Assembly (NCBI RefSeq): GCF_003576645.1
Contig: NC_044925.1
Location: 19,236,850-19,300,849, forward strand
Origin: Ipomoea triloba
Lineage: Eukaryota > Streptophyta > Magnoliopsida > Solanales > Convolvulaceae
Direction of reading: 5' to 3'
DNA: 64,000 nt
This document shows positions 20,353 through 30,580 of this stretch, in pieces. Each line of letters opens with the position of its first letter. Position 1 is the first letter of the stretch. A program made the translations under genes and the position numbers. The notes beneath the pieces are model-generated. The model did no database searches, was not told where the DNA came from, and saw only the letters and a list, made by a program, of their open reading frames with translations.

Positions 20353-21650
20353 TGTTGGTCCCAAGGGGATGGGGTACAAGTCTAGAGGGGGGGGGTGAAT
20401 AGACTTGTATAAGATTTTGCAAATCTTTTCGACCTCTCGTGCTTATTGAACTTAGGATGTTTAGGTTCGATACCTCACGAGGTGAAGACAAAGTTTTATG
20501 CGCAGCGGAAAAGTTATCCCCTTTTAGTTAGCACGAGTTTTGGGTTAGTTCGAGAGGTGTGATTATATGCAGTGCAATCGAGAAGTTAGCGAGAGATAAA
20601 AACAGAAAGTAAATGCAAGAGAGATTTTTAAGTGGTTCGGCCAACCCGCCTACTTCCACTCTTCTTCCAGAAACTCCCTGGAAGGATTGCACTAAAAACT
20701 TCCCTTTTTAGTACAATATCGAGCGCTTGAGCTTTGATCACGAAGCCCGCCTCAAGCCTCAGGTTTTTCGCCCCGCTTCTGTTACTCCACCTATCGAGCA
20801 CTTGAGCTTTGATCACCAAGCCCGCCTCAAGCCTCAGGATCTTCACAAGACAGCTCCCAGGTTACTCCGCCTCTCCAAGGTTTCTCCCCGCTTCCAGTTA
20901 CTCCACCTCTCGAGCACTTGACCTTTGATCACCAAGCCCGCGTCAAGCCTCAGGTTTCTTTCACTCGGACAGCTGCCAGGTTACTCCACCTCTCTTGCTT
21001 AATCCAAAGCAAGGTGTTTTTGGTTGTCACAGTTGAATGTAACAGACTCCAATCTGACCACAAGCTATCGTTAAATCTACTACGGTGTAGAGCAACTTCG
21101 GTCACCTTCTAGATGTTTAACAGTTTAAGCTTTGTAACTCTCTCAAACACTAAGATGTGTTTTCTCGCTGTTTTGAATATCAGGATGATATTCCAAATTT
21201 AGCACTTGCACTTGAACGTTTGAATCAGACACCTCTTTCGAATTTTCCAACTCTATTGCACCTCTTTCGCTTTGTGTCTTCACGTCCTTTTTATATGAGA
21301 GTTGAGGAATAATTCCGTTGGAGGGAAAATTATTCCGTTTGAAATTTGTCTCCCATGATGTGTATGGGACTTGCATCTTTTCAGCATTTTTCATGGAGTG
21401 GTGGTCTTGTAACTTGAACCTTTTGTTTGGTAGTGGATATTCCATAATCCACTTTCTTGAGTCCATGCTCCATTTGCTACTTTTGATAAAAGTTACTCTT
21501 TTTAAATTCCCATTGATCCTCGTTTTAGGGAATAAGACCGACTTTGGATTGGTGCACCTTTTATCCGTTTGTTATGGAGTTCTGACGTGGCATCCACTTC
21601 TGGCACCTCCTTAATATTTTATCTCCATGATATTCTTCTTCTCCAAACTT
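20353..21650 (-). repeat. Second copia LTR, nearly complete, cut by an N
   Basis: Starts TGTTGGTCCC after TATTG and follows the right LTR through its tandem units and TATA region to about the U3 part, where the N at 21651 ends it. It has small indels and a shorter stretch near 21230-21300, so it is a different copy from the LTR at 12298. This insertion lies in the Helitron-like element and is separate from the one in the helicase. Confidence 0.85.
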
Positions 21651-21651
21651 N

Positions 21652-22083
21652 CTCAGCAGTGCTTGTAGCTATCGAATGTTGTTTCTTGCTAAACCATGAG
21701 ACAAGTCTTCCACCTAGAAACTGACATGTCCCTGATGTGCTCTTTCGATCTATCTTACAACCGGCAAAGTCCGCATCTGAATAACCCATAAGTTCGAAAG
21801 ATCCACCTTTCGAATACCAGAGCCCAACACTCTGCGTACCCTTTAGATATCTAAGAATCTTTTTGGATGCATTTAGGTGACTTTCCTTAGGACTTGCCTG
21901 AAATCTAGCACATACACCTACTGCAAAGGATATGTCTGGTCTACTTGCAGTTAAATAAAGAAGAGATCCGATGATACCTCGATAGGTGGTTTGATCGACC
22001 TCTCGACCTTCGCTGTCGACATCGATACGTAGAGAGGTTCCCATAGGTACTTTGACTGAGGATTTCCCTTCTATGTTGTATTT
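21652..22083 (-). pseudogene. Stray copia pol piece (RNase H and end of RT)
   Basis: Matches 7095-7526 of pol with very few changes and encodes the stretch including [18 protein letters not shown]. It is bounded by Ns at 21651 and 22084. It is a contig from this or another copy of the element, possibly the interior of the second copia insertion whose LTR starts at 20353. Confidence 0.82.
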
Positions 22084-22097
22084 NTTTAAATTTCATG

Positions 22098-22406
22098 ATC
22101 TTCCTTAGGGAACTTGCATCCATTTACAAACACATGTTCAAATTCAAAGATTTTTTATCGTTAAAGACTCCCGGTGGAGTGGATAGCAATCGGCTAATTG
22201 GTAAATTCTTATTAAAATTTGTTCTATACTGGATGTGTTCTATACTGCACAAACTAATATTATTAATTAATTGGTAAAAAAATTAATAAAATAAGAATTT
22301 ACCAATTAGCCAATTGCTATCCACTCCACCGGGAGTCTTTAACGATAAAAAATCTTTGAATTTGAACATGTGTTTGTAAATGGATGCAAGTTCTCTAAGG
22401 AAGATC
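22098..22406. repeat. Fold-back repeat with arms of about 115 bp
   Basis: The left arm (22098-22212) and right arm (22290-22406) are near-perfect inverted repeats around a spacer of about 77 bp. The left flank AAATTTCATGAT is the same as the flank of the small CACTA element at 27511. This suggests the fold-back is the native continuation of the Helitron-like family interrupted there. Confidence 0.75.
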
Positions 22407-22519
22407 CACTACAACAAACTGTTTTTTAGCAACATATACTTAGCGGCGGTTATATATAACTGCCGCTAAATGAGTATTTCGCGACAATTATACAAACCGC
22501 CTCCAGATCATGTACTAAA
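22407..22519 (+). mobile_element. CACTA transposon left end, extra copy
   Basis: CACTACAACAAACTG followed by subterminal GCGGCGGTTATATATAACTGCC-type repeats, matching 23083-23197 but at a different insertion site (flank AGATC against GAACA). It stops at the N at 22520. Confidence 0.8.
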
Positions 22520-22520
22520 N

Positions 22521-22872
22521 AACTTGTATACTTTGTCAGCTCCTACGTCCTTCAAGAAACCCTGAGGTTGTTCAACGTACACCTCTTCTTCGAGAAGTCC
22601 GTTCAGAAAAGCGCTCTTGACATCCATTTGATATACCTTAAAGTCTTTGAAGGCGGCATATGCGAGAAAGATGCGTATGGCTTCGAGACGTGCCACTGGA
22701 GCGAAGGTTTCATCAAAATCTATTCCTTCCTCCTGACAGTAGCCTTTGGCAACAAGTCTGGCCTTGTTCCTAACAATAACTCCATCCTCATTCATCTTGT
22801 TTCTGAAAACCCACTTTGTACCAATGACATTCTGATGATGAGGTCTCGGAACTAGTTCCCAAACATCGTTCC
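22521..22872 (-). pseudogene. Stray copia pol piece (reverse transcriptase)
   Basis: Matches 7864-8215 of pol and encodes RT residues around TKWVFRNK to QPQGF; one visible change turns Pro into Gln (QPPGF against QPQGF). Ns at 22520 and 22873 bound it. The following 22874-23082 is AT-rich with no recognised feature. Confidence 0.82.
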
Positions 22873-23640
22873 NTATGAATTGAACATAGTAAATGATTCA
22901 TATTATTAAACATGATGCACATGTAATTTAATTTTATGCATATTAATCTTTGCTTTTATAGTTTTATTAACATATAAAATGAACATTATGAACCTATTAT
23001 AGAGTGAATGAAAATAGATATGATGTGCATATAGTTTAGTATTTATGTACATTAAAGTTTAGTTTTATGATCATATAGAACACACTACAACAAACTGTTT
23101 TTTTAGCAACATATACTTAGCGGCGGTTATATATAACTGCCGCTAAATGAGTATTTCGCGACAATTATACAAACCGCCTCCAGATCATGTACTAAAACTA
23201 AAAAAATTAATTGTTAGTAACTATAATCCATTGAAAGTATTAATGTGGCGTTAATTAAGTGCATATTTTAGTGGCGGTTATATGATCACCGCTAAAAGTC
23301 AAACTAAAATTACTTATTCAAATGTTTAAAACAAAATAATTTCATTAACCCTTCCTGTTTTCCACCGCACCCTACAACTGGTCTTCTCTCTCCAAAATAA
23401 TCGGTTGCCAAAAACACTGCTCTTCTCCCATTATATCCAGTCTTTTCTCCCAAATTCCAATTTTTCTCAATTCTTCCACAATCCACAGTGATTTCTAAAA
23501 CACGAAGAAGCAGCAATCATGGAATCGTTCATTCAATTCTTTTTTTCGTAGCCAATGGAGTTCGGTTACTTGTTCGTCGCAGTCGAAGTTCGATTTCTTG
23601 TTCGTCGCAGCCGGAGTTTGATTTGTTGTTCGTCGCAGCC

Positions 23641-23706
23641 GAGGTTGGGAAGAGTAGTTTGCTGCTCAGTTTCACTTCAGATACATTTAAGGGCCTTTCT
23701 CCTACG
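23641..23706 (+). pseudogene. RabC/Rab18-type small GTPase exon fragment
   Basis: Encodes VGKSSLLLSFTSDTF then KGLSPT, which I recognise as the end of the P-loop and the switch I approach of plant RabC (Rab18) GTPases, where the usual text is GVGKSSLLLSFTSDTF. It is followed by a GT donor (CCTACG|GTAACC). The glycine-rich start of the P-loop is missing, so the capture junction falls inside the G1 motif. It is joined in frame to upstream sequence of unknown origin from 23488. It cannot encode a GTPase. Confidence 0.8.
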
Positions 23707-24360
23707 GTAACCCTACTAGTCTGCTACTTTACTGCACCGTGCGGAGTATATATTTGAATATTATATCTAACAAATGGATATATGCATGTATAGAATTGAA
23801 CCTGCAAATTATTGTTGTATGTTATAATTTGAGCATAGGTTAGTACATTTCTGATCCCTAAACCCTAATCCCTCATAGGTGAAATTGTATACAGTTGAAT
23901 TTTGGACATTTGATTTGAGGGCATTCGGACATATGATGGGTTAAAGATTCTTCCTAACATCAAAGATTGTAGTCAATATATTTCAAGTGTAGCAGACTTG
24001 AAATACTTGTTTTTTAATGAATTGGTTTTACCATCAGATATTGTAGTCATACACATTATGATGCTGGAAATGGCTCATTCATGAATTTAGGATATTATCC
24101 AAGCTGAGCTATTATATGATATCTTTATTGTAGAATGGACCATCCTTATATTTGAGTTATTTAAATTCTAAAACCCTTGACTTGCAGATTTATTTATTCT
24201 GTTGATCTTGCATCAGTTACAATCAGCAAGAAGCTAGGAAGCTTATTTGATGTGCAGGTATGCCAAGATTTAAAAGGTTAATAGGTAAGAGTCGACCAAG
24301 GTACGAAAGTTTGAATATATCAAACAAATTAATTTAGTTCCATTTGTTGACAAATGAAGA

Positions 24361-24779
24361 TGGTTGATTGGTTGTAACAAGGACCTTAGCTCCTTTAAAC
24401 ATTACCATGGAAAGCATAAAGGATGTATCGGACATTCTAAGGCTGCCCAATGCAAGTTCTTGTTAATGCCAGTGAGCATCACTTCTATGAACAATGCAGC
24501 AGGTATATATGCGCTTATTCTTTATGCAATACATAGGCATTCATATCCTCTTTCATGACGTGTACAATGTAATGGACTTTTATCATATCCTCTTTCATGA
24601 CGTGTACAATGTAATGGACTTTTATCATGCATGCTTCATATGGTGGCAGAATTTGATGACAAAAAGCACAATTGCCACAATATGGTGGCAGAATTTGATG
24701 ACAAAAAGCACAATTGCCACAAACGCCTTGCAGAACACAATGAGTGTAGACAAAAAGCCTTTGAACCTAGCACATTGGG
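24361..24779 (+). pseudogene. SBP-box (SQUAMOSA promoter-binding-like) zinc-finger fragments
   Basis: Bases 24367-24502 encode GCNKDLSSFKHYHGKHKGC then IGHSKA, the first zinc-finger half of the plant SBP DNA-binding domain, ending at a GT donor. Bases 24690-24779 encode AEFDDKKHNCHKRLAEHNE, the end of the domain, followed by GTAACC. The middle (FCQQCSRFH region) is missing. Two different 42-bp tandem duplications lie between and in the fragments (24542-24625 and 24639-24722). Known role of the family: nuclear transcription factors of phase change and flower development. This piece lacks zinc ligands and cannot be a full factor. Confidence 0.85.
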
Positions 24780-25008
24780 GTAACCAAGATTCTTCATTCT
24801 TGTTCTAATCTTGTCTTTGTTATGATTTGATCTGCAATTGTTAATTCATTCATGTGGTAGGGGCTGCAGCAAGGTTCTTAGATATGGCTTTCCTAGAGGC
24901 TACCAATGCTATTCCACTTTAATTTCCTATAGAACATTCTTTACTTTTATACTTACTGTCACTTCTATTTGATGGTCTGAAATACTGAAGTGGCATTCTT
25001 CATTTCAG

Positions 25009-26047
25009 AAGGAATCTTTCATGCCTTCTGGAACAACCCCTGGTTTGTGTATATTTTAAAATGTTCTCTAATGTCTTATTTTTGTGTACACTTGTTTTTT
25101 CTAGTTTTTTAATTGTCATGAATTGGCATCTGGTATCCATATTAGCAGATTTTTATGTGTGTGGATTAGGTTTCCTTTAAATAGTTTCAAATTATTCATT
25201 TGACTTGTTTCCTTACAGAACCAAATATTGTGATAAACTATCTTCAAAACCTAAGGTCATCCGAGGAGTTGTTATGGGAACAGGTTTTGTTTTGATCATA
25301 AGTTATTTTCATTCTTAGTACTTGTTGTTCTTGTAGTTTTACCATACTAATTTTCCTTCATTTGTTTTTATTTCCATGGCTTTACCATCAGATAGAGAAA
25401 GCTAAGAAAAAAGAAACTGCCTTTATAGTAAATATTGCAAAACGAGATCAAGAGATAGCTGAGTCAAAGGTAAGAAATGTTTTGTACCCTTGTATATTAT
25501 GATACACAAGGCCACAAGGGAATTTATGTACCCTTGCAGATGCATGGATTGGCAATGAAACTAGCTTTGCAGAAATCACAAAATGCAAAACTCAAAGTCA
25601 CTTTGAAGGTTTGTATTCTTCTATGGTTTTCTTACTACTATGTAGAGTTGTATGATATTTTATTTTATTGTTTATTTTTGTTGTATCTTTTGCACATGTG
25701 AGTACTGCTTTATGGTCATGTTAGTTATATCTCTTGTTCTATAACCTATTTGGGTTGTTTTGCTGATAAAAGCAATTTACATTAATAATTTCATTGGTGT
25801 ATGAATTGTAAGGATGTAGAGAGCCATACAAAGATGTGGCTAGAAACCTTTTTGATAGTATGTGCAAGAATCAAAGTCGTCATTTCTATTTATATGTTTT
25901 CTGAATGTCGTAATTGTTAGCTTTCTAATTTTGATTTTGAATCCTATGATGAATGAATGGTTATTTGTTTGTCTTCTGTTATCGGTTGCAGGATTATGCA
26001 AACAAATAGAGGGACTGACTAATGATGTTGAAATATCAAATGAAGTG
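25009..26047 (+). pseudogene. FIP37 (WTAP-like m6A writer subunit) exon set
   Basis: Five pieces with good splice borders match FIP37 in order: 25009-25042 (KESFMPSGTTP), 25219-25283 (EPNIVINYLQNLRSSEELL), 25392-25469 (KKKETAFIVNIAKRDQEIAE), 25540-25608 (MKLALQKSQNAKLK) and 25992-26047 (GLCKQIEGLTNDVEISNEV). FIP37 is the plant WTAP homologue, a coiled-coil scaffold of the N6-methyladenosine writer complex. Here the N-terminus, several middle exons and the C-terminus are missing. It is therefore a captured fragment, not a working gene. Spliced transcripts could still carry antisense or small-RNA potential against the true gene. Confidence 0.85.
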
Positions 26048-26262
26048 GTAATTCCCCCTCTTCCATTATGTATTATTTCTGTTTTTATGTAGAACTGTAG
26101 AAGCACTGGGCTAGAGGAACTTTTCATGCCTAACATAGTAATGCCTCCTGCTTATACTTTATAGTAGTTATTTTACTTGAGGCAGGTTTTTTTTATAGCA
26201 GTTTCTTTCAATATGTATTTACACTATAACTTGTCTCTTTTGAGTTTTTCATCTGTCTCCGG

Positions 26263-26398
26263 GACCCAAATTGTATGCCTTTCTCCAGTTGCTGTTGTTT
26301 TATTTATTTGATATTGAAGCATTATTGATTGACCCAAATTGTATGCCTTTCTCCAGTTGCTGTTGTTTTATTTATTTGATATTGAAGCATTATTGATT
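26263..26398. repeat. 68-bp tandem duplication
   Basis: The unit beginning GACCCAAATTGTATGCC is printed two times in direct order (26263-26330 and 26331-26398) and appears identical. With the two 42-bp duplications it makes three small tandem duplications in this CACTA element. Bases 26399-26560 contain a possible exon after TTTTGCAG with a product I do not recognise. Confidence 0.85.
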
Positions 26399-26982
26399 TA
26401 GCAGATGTCTTTTCCTTTTGCAGTGCCATGCTCTCCAAGCTCCTCAGTTGTTTGAGTCCTCGAAGATTCAAAATACTACAAGTCATGACTATCAATTCTC
26501 ATCGAGGGTGAAAAATGGTATTCATCGTCTAGTGATGATGTAAATGGACAATTTCCTTTTGCATGAAACCATCATATTAATGAATAAACTACTATGTTGT
26601 TTTATATTTTTCATTTAAAATATTTTTCAGTTATGTATACAGTTCAATTAATATGTAGACCGTTGTACATGAATATTGTTTGATATTATTTGACAAATAT
26701 TCGTTACAATTGATTTTCTTTTCAATTAAATGTGTATATAGAGTTTGTTTGTGGTTGCAATGCAAATTTGAATGTAAACTTAATTTCATGAGGATTATAA
26801 AAATAAAAATAAAAATGTCAGTTCAAAAATTTTCATTACAATTAGATAAGAAATAATTTAAAAATTAATTTAAAAACTAAAGCTTAATTTAGAGGCGGTT
26901 ATATAACCGCCACTGATATTTAAAGTAAAAATAAATAAAATAATTTAGTGGCGGTTATGTAAGTGTCGCTAAAAACTGTACA

Positions 26983-28545
26983 TGACTCCCAGGTAATGTT
27001 TCCAAACATCTTGACTCCCAGGTAATGTTTTCAAATAGCTTGATTTTGTAATACCATTCCTACCAAAAAAAAAAACACATAGAGTAATGATAACTATACT
27101 TATTAACAATTTTAGTTTAGGTATTACATATATAATTCATAATAATTAAATACAGAAAGACGGATTATATTATAAATTCAATAAATTTGTGAAAGAATGT
27201 AGAGTTATTACTTTATTTGATAGTATAGTTAGTGCAATGGAAAGGACATGTATTATACCAAACATATGTTGTTACGGGATCATTCGAAAATATTGAGGAA
27301 AAATAACATCTCCCTGGTCATATTGTTTTATTTAATATTGCTCAATTGTATATTGTTTTATTTAATAGGAATAAAATCATGGCCATGTTTGGTCATATTA
27401 CTATATTTTGTATTTATTGTTATGCATTTTTTATGTTGTTAGTATGTTGCCTTTTTTTTTTTTTTTTTGAGTTCTTTTCAGCTTTTTGCTTGGTTTTTAA
27501 ATTTCATGATCACTACACCAAAAAGGTTATTTAGTGGCGGTTAATTTGTTATTTAGAGGCGATTCAAAACCGCCACTAAACTGTTTAGAGGCGGTTCTCC
27601 AACCGTATCTAAATAGTGTGTCGCGAAGGATTTAGAAGCGGTTTTAGACAAGTGTGGGAATTAATGGAAAACTTATTTAGCAACAATTTTTAATGCATTT
27701 AGCGGCGGTTTTGTAATGCCTCGAATAATACTTAAGTATTTGAATTATTATTATTGCCGCGAATAATACTTATCAGTGACAGTTTTTAATGCATTCGCGG
27801 CAATTACAAAACCGCCGCTAAATGCATTAAAAACTGTCGCTAAATAAGTTTTCCATTAATTCCCACACTTGTCTAAAACCGCTTCTAAATCCTTCGCGAC
27901 ACACTATTTAGACACAGTTGGAGAACCGCCTCTAAACAGTTTAGTGGCGGTTTTGAACCGCCTCTAAATAACAAATTAACCGCCACTAAATAACATTTTT
28001 GGTGTAGTGATCATGAAATTTAAAAACCAAGCAAAAAGCTGAAAAGAACTCAAAAAAAAAAAAAAAAAGGCAACATACTAACAACATAAAAAATGCATAA
28101 CAATAAATACAAAATATAGTAATATGACCAAACATGGCCATGATTTTATTCCTATTAAATAAAACAATATACAATTGAGCAATATTAAATAAAACAATAT
28201 GACCAGGGAGATGTTATTTTTCCTCAATATTTTCGAATGATCCCGTAACAACATATGTTTGGTATAATACATGTCCTTTCCATTGCACTAACTATACTAT
28301 CAAATAAAGTAATAACTCTACATTCTTTCACAAATTTATTGAATTTATAATATAATCCGTCTTTCTATATTTAATTATTATGAATTATATATGTAATACC
28401 TAAACTAAAATTGTTAATAAGTATAGTTATCATTACTCTATGTGTTTTTTTTTTTTTTTTTGGTAGGAATGGTATTACAAAATCAAGCTATTTGAAAACA
28501 TTACCTGGGAGTCGAGATGTTTGGAAACATTACCTGGGAGTCATG
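26983..28545. repeat. Large palindrome with arms of about 0.75 kb
   Basis: The left arm (from ACTCCCAGGTAATG at 26987) is the reverse complement of the right arm (to about 28545), with few mismatches, through a poly-T/poly-A tract and into a small CACTA element at the centre (about 27760). The arms are the Helitron-like family also seen at 18199-18608. The right side continues as that family to its 5' end near 28850; the left side is cut at the CACTA junction. Confidence 0.9.
27511..28009. mobile_element. Small palindromic CACTA element (499 bp)
   Basis: Begins CACTACACCAAAAA and ends TTTTTGGTGTAGTG, perfect terminal inverted repeats, and is filled with GGCGGTT/AACCGCC subterminal units arranged as one long hairpin. 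Flanks are GAT on the left and ATC on the right, so no 3-bp direct duplication is seen; the flanks themselves are inverted copies. It has no coding capacity. Confidence 0.85.
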
Positions 28546-28850
28546 GAGTAGGCACTCAAATGTCTGTTGGTTGACTGTGGAACATTGATATTACCGAGAC
28601 AAAACAAATAACAACGAATCAATCAAAGCCTTATACAAATTTTCTTCGTATTAGGGATTTATATAAGGTTGTATTTTATTACTATAGAATTGTAGTATGA
28701 TAGGAATTGTAATGTAGAATTGTGGTACAATATGAACTGTGATGTAGAATTGTACAATGAATAGGAAAATAGGAAATAATTGCATACTAAATATTGTAGG
28801 ACTATTTTGGACCGGAAGTTTAAAGTGAGGATTTTGTTTTTATATATAGA
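28010..28850 (-). mobile_element. Helitron-like element, inverted copy
   Basis: Reverse complement of the family at 17886-18608, extending it with sequence through AAATTTCATGAT. It ends near 28850 in TATATAAAAACAAAATCC (minus strand), the Helitron-type 5' end. A GATATA microsatellite and an (ATT)n run (28869-28905) follow. Confidence 0.55.
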
Positions 28851-28867
28851 TATAGATATAGATATAG

Positions 28868-28905
<38 letters not shown>

Positions 28906-29089
28906 GAAATTGAGTTTGGTTGGCGGTTTAAGAAAAAGAAGAGGACATGATGTGTATCTAGATTCTAGAAGTTTCTTGGTTGTATTTAAAATGGAAATCA
29001 CGTGATAGTGATCCAACTAATCAATGAAACGTGACTGGTAAGTGATAACCATGCTTCTTCCTTTTTTCTTTTTTTTTTTTTTTTTCTTT

Positions 29090-29222
29090 GAGGAAGATAA
29101 TCATACATGCTATGATGCTATTGTTGTTCCGCGATCTTTCTGGAAAACAACTTTTGCGTGACAGACAAATAAGACGTCGTCCCGGCGCGACCTGATTTAG
29201 ATGCAGCGGTAACTTCCTTTTT

Positions 29223-29253
<31 letters not shown>

Positions 29254-29390
29254 CTTTGAGGAAGATAATCATACATGCTATGATGCTATTGTTGTTCCGC
29301 GATCTTTCTGGAAAACAACTTTTGCGTGACAGACAAATAAGACGTCGTCCCGGCGCGACCTGATTTAGATGCAGCGGTAACTTCCTTTTT

Positions 29391-29421
<31 letters not shown>

Positions 29422-29593
29422 CTTTGAGGAAGATAATCATACATGCTATGATGCTATTGTTGTTCCGCGATCTTTCTGGAAAACAACTTTTGCGTGACAG
29501 ACAAATAAGACGTCGTCCCGGCGCGACCTGATTTAGATGCAGCGGTAACTTCCTTTTTTTTTTTTTTTTTCTTTTTTTTTTTCTTTTTTTTTT
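29090..29593. repeat. 168-bp minisatellite, three units
   Basis: Units start at 29090, 29258 and 29426 and appear identical. Each has a GC-richer core (GACGTCGTCCCGGCGCGACC) and a long poly-T with single C interruptions. As 168 is a multiple of three, it makes a repetitive Lys-rich open frame on the minus strand, which I treat as incidental. Confidence 0.9.
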
Positions 29594-29595
29594 TT

Positions 29596-30057
29596 GGAAT
29601 AAAGGTCAAATAGGCCACCGAATTACACACGAAATTGCAATTAGGTCATTGAACTCAAAACCAATGCAATTGGGTCCCTGAACTACACAAATCCATGCAA
29701 ATTAACCCAAAGTGACTTGTTTGACTTGATCTTCCGGTTACCAACTTTAAAAATAATATTTTAAAATAATTTTAAATGAAATAATTAATTAAAATTAAAT
29801 TTAAAATTTAAAATTAAAAAAAGACCTAATTGACTTGTTCCTGTTTTTTATTTTTTATTTTAGTTTTAATTAATTAATTTAAAATTATTTTAAAATATTA
29901 TTTTTAAAGTTGGTAACAGGAAGATCAAGTCAACAAGTCACTTTGGGTTAATTTGCATGAATTTGTATAGTTCAGGGACCCAATTGTATTGTTTTTGAGT
30001 TCGATAGCCTAATTGCAACTTCGTGTGTAGTTCGGTGGCCTATTTGAACCTTATTCC
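29596..30057. mobile_element. MITE with long terminal inverted repeats (MULE-like)
   Basis: GGAATAAAGGTCAAATAGG at the left pairs with CCTATTTGAACCTTATTCC at the right, and the inverted similarity continues inward for about 170 bp around an AT-rich centre. Flanks are T-rich on both sides, so a 9-bp duplication is possible but unprovable. Noncoding. Confidence 0.75.
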
Positions 30058-30210
30058 TCTTTTTTTTTAACATAGGAAATTCAATTCGTAGTCATTATTT
30101 AAAACTATATACAAAATTATGTAATAGTTTATAAATTATATAAAAACAAGTCAATTGTATTAAAAAGACTATGCAACTACATCTTTCTTTTGATTTGTAT
30201 ATAAGATATA

Positions 30211-30580
30211 CTAATATGATACTCGTGCGGTGCACGTACTAACAATTTAAAATATTTAGATTATTTTTTATATATAAAAAGAAGATATAAGCTTTATTTA
30301 TTTATATAATTTTGTTATTTAATAGTTATGTTGATTTGATATGAATATAGATTTTAATTTACAATTAAAATATGAATTGATATTTAAGATGGGTAATTAG
30401 TTAAAAGAAATTTTTTATTAAAAGTTCAATACAAATTATTAAATACTTCTTGGTAAATTATATTATTAGTTGAAGTAGAGTCACCGTAAATACAAATTTT
30501 GAGACCTTTGAGATTGTTAACTCTAGATGCAACAACATACAATTGAGTATTGACAAAAACTGGTTTCCCCAATAACAATT
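30211..30580 (-). mobile_element. Helitron 3' end with helicase C-terminal remnant
   Basis: The minus strand encodes GKPVFVNTQLYVVASRVNNLKGLKICIYGD-like sequence (30580-30475), in which the C-terminal helicase motif QLYVAVSRV is recognisable. About 240 bp downstream comes CGTGCACCGCACG, a stem, then ATATTAG at about 30211. This agrees with a Helitron 3' terminus (hairpin then CTRR). It is a decayed tail only. Confidence 0.6.

Larger units (their letters stand above)
23083..26975 (+). mobile_element. Gene-capturing CACTA transposon (Pack-CACTA-like), right end lost
   Basis: Seen: the terminal motif CACTACAACAAACTG is followed by inverted subterminal units built on GCGGCGGTTATATAACCGCC (about 23110-23290), and similar units appear near the other end (about 26890-26970: GAGGCGGTTATATAACCGCC). 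The expected right terminus is absent; at about 26976 the sequence switches to the palindrome arm. Between the ends there is no transposase. Instead there are exon-intron pieces of a RabC/Rab18 GTPase, an SBP-box gene and FIP37, all on the plus strand. CACTA elements are known to capture gene fragments. That introns are kept implies capture from genomic DNA. Confidence 0.8.

Noticed and set aside
29021..29440. 139-codon Lys-rich repetitive open frame on the minus strand
   Set aside because: It is the 168-bp minisatellite read in one frame; 168 is divisible by three and poly-T encodes poly-Lys, so openness follows from the repeat.
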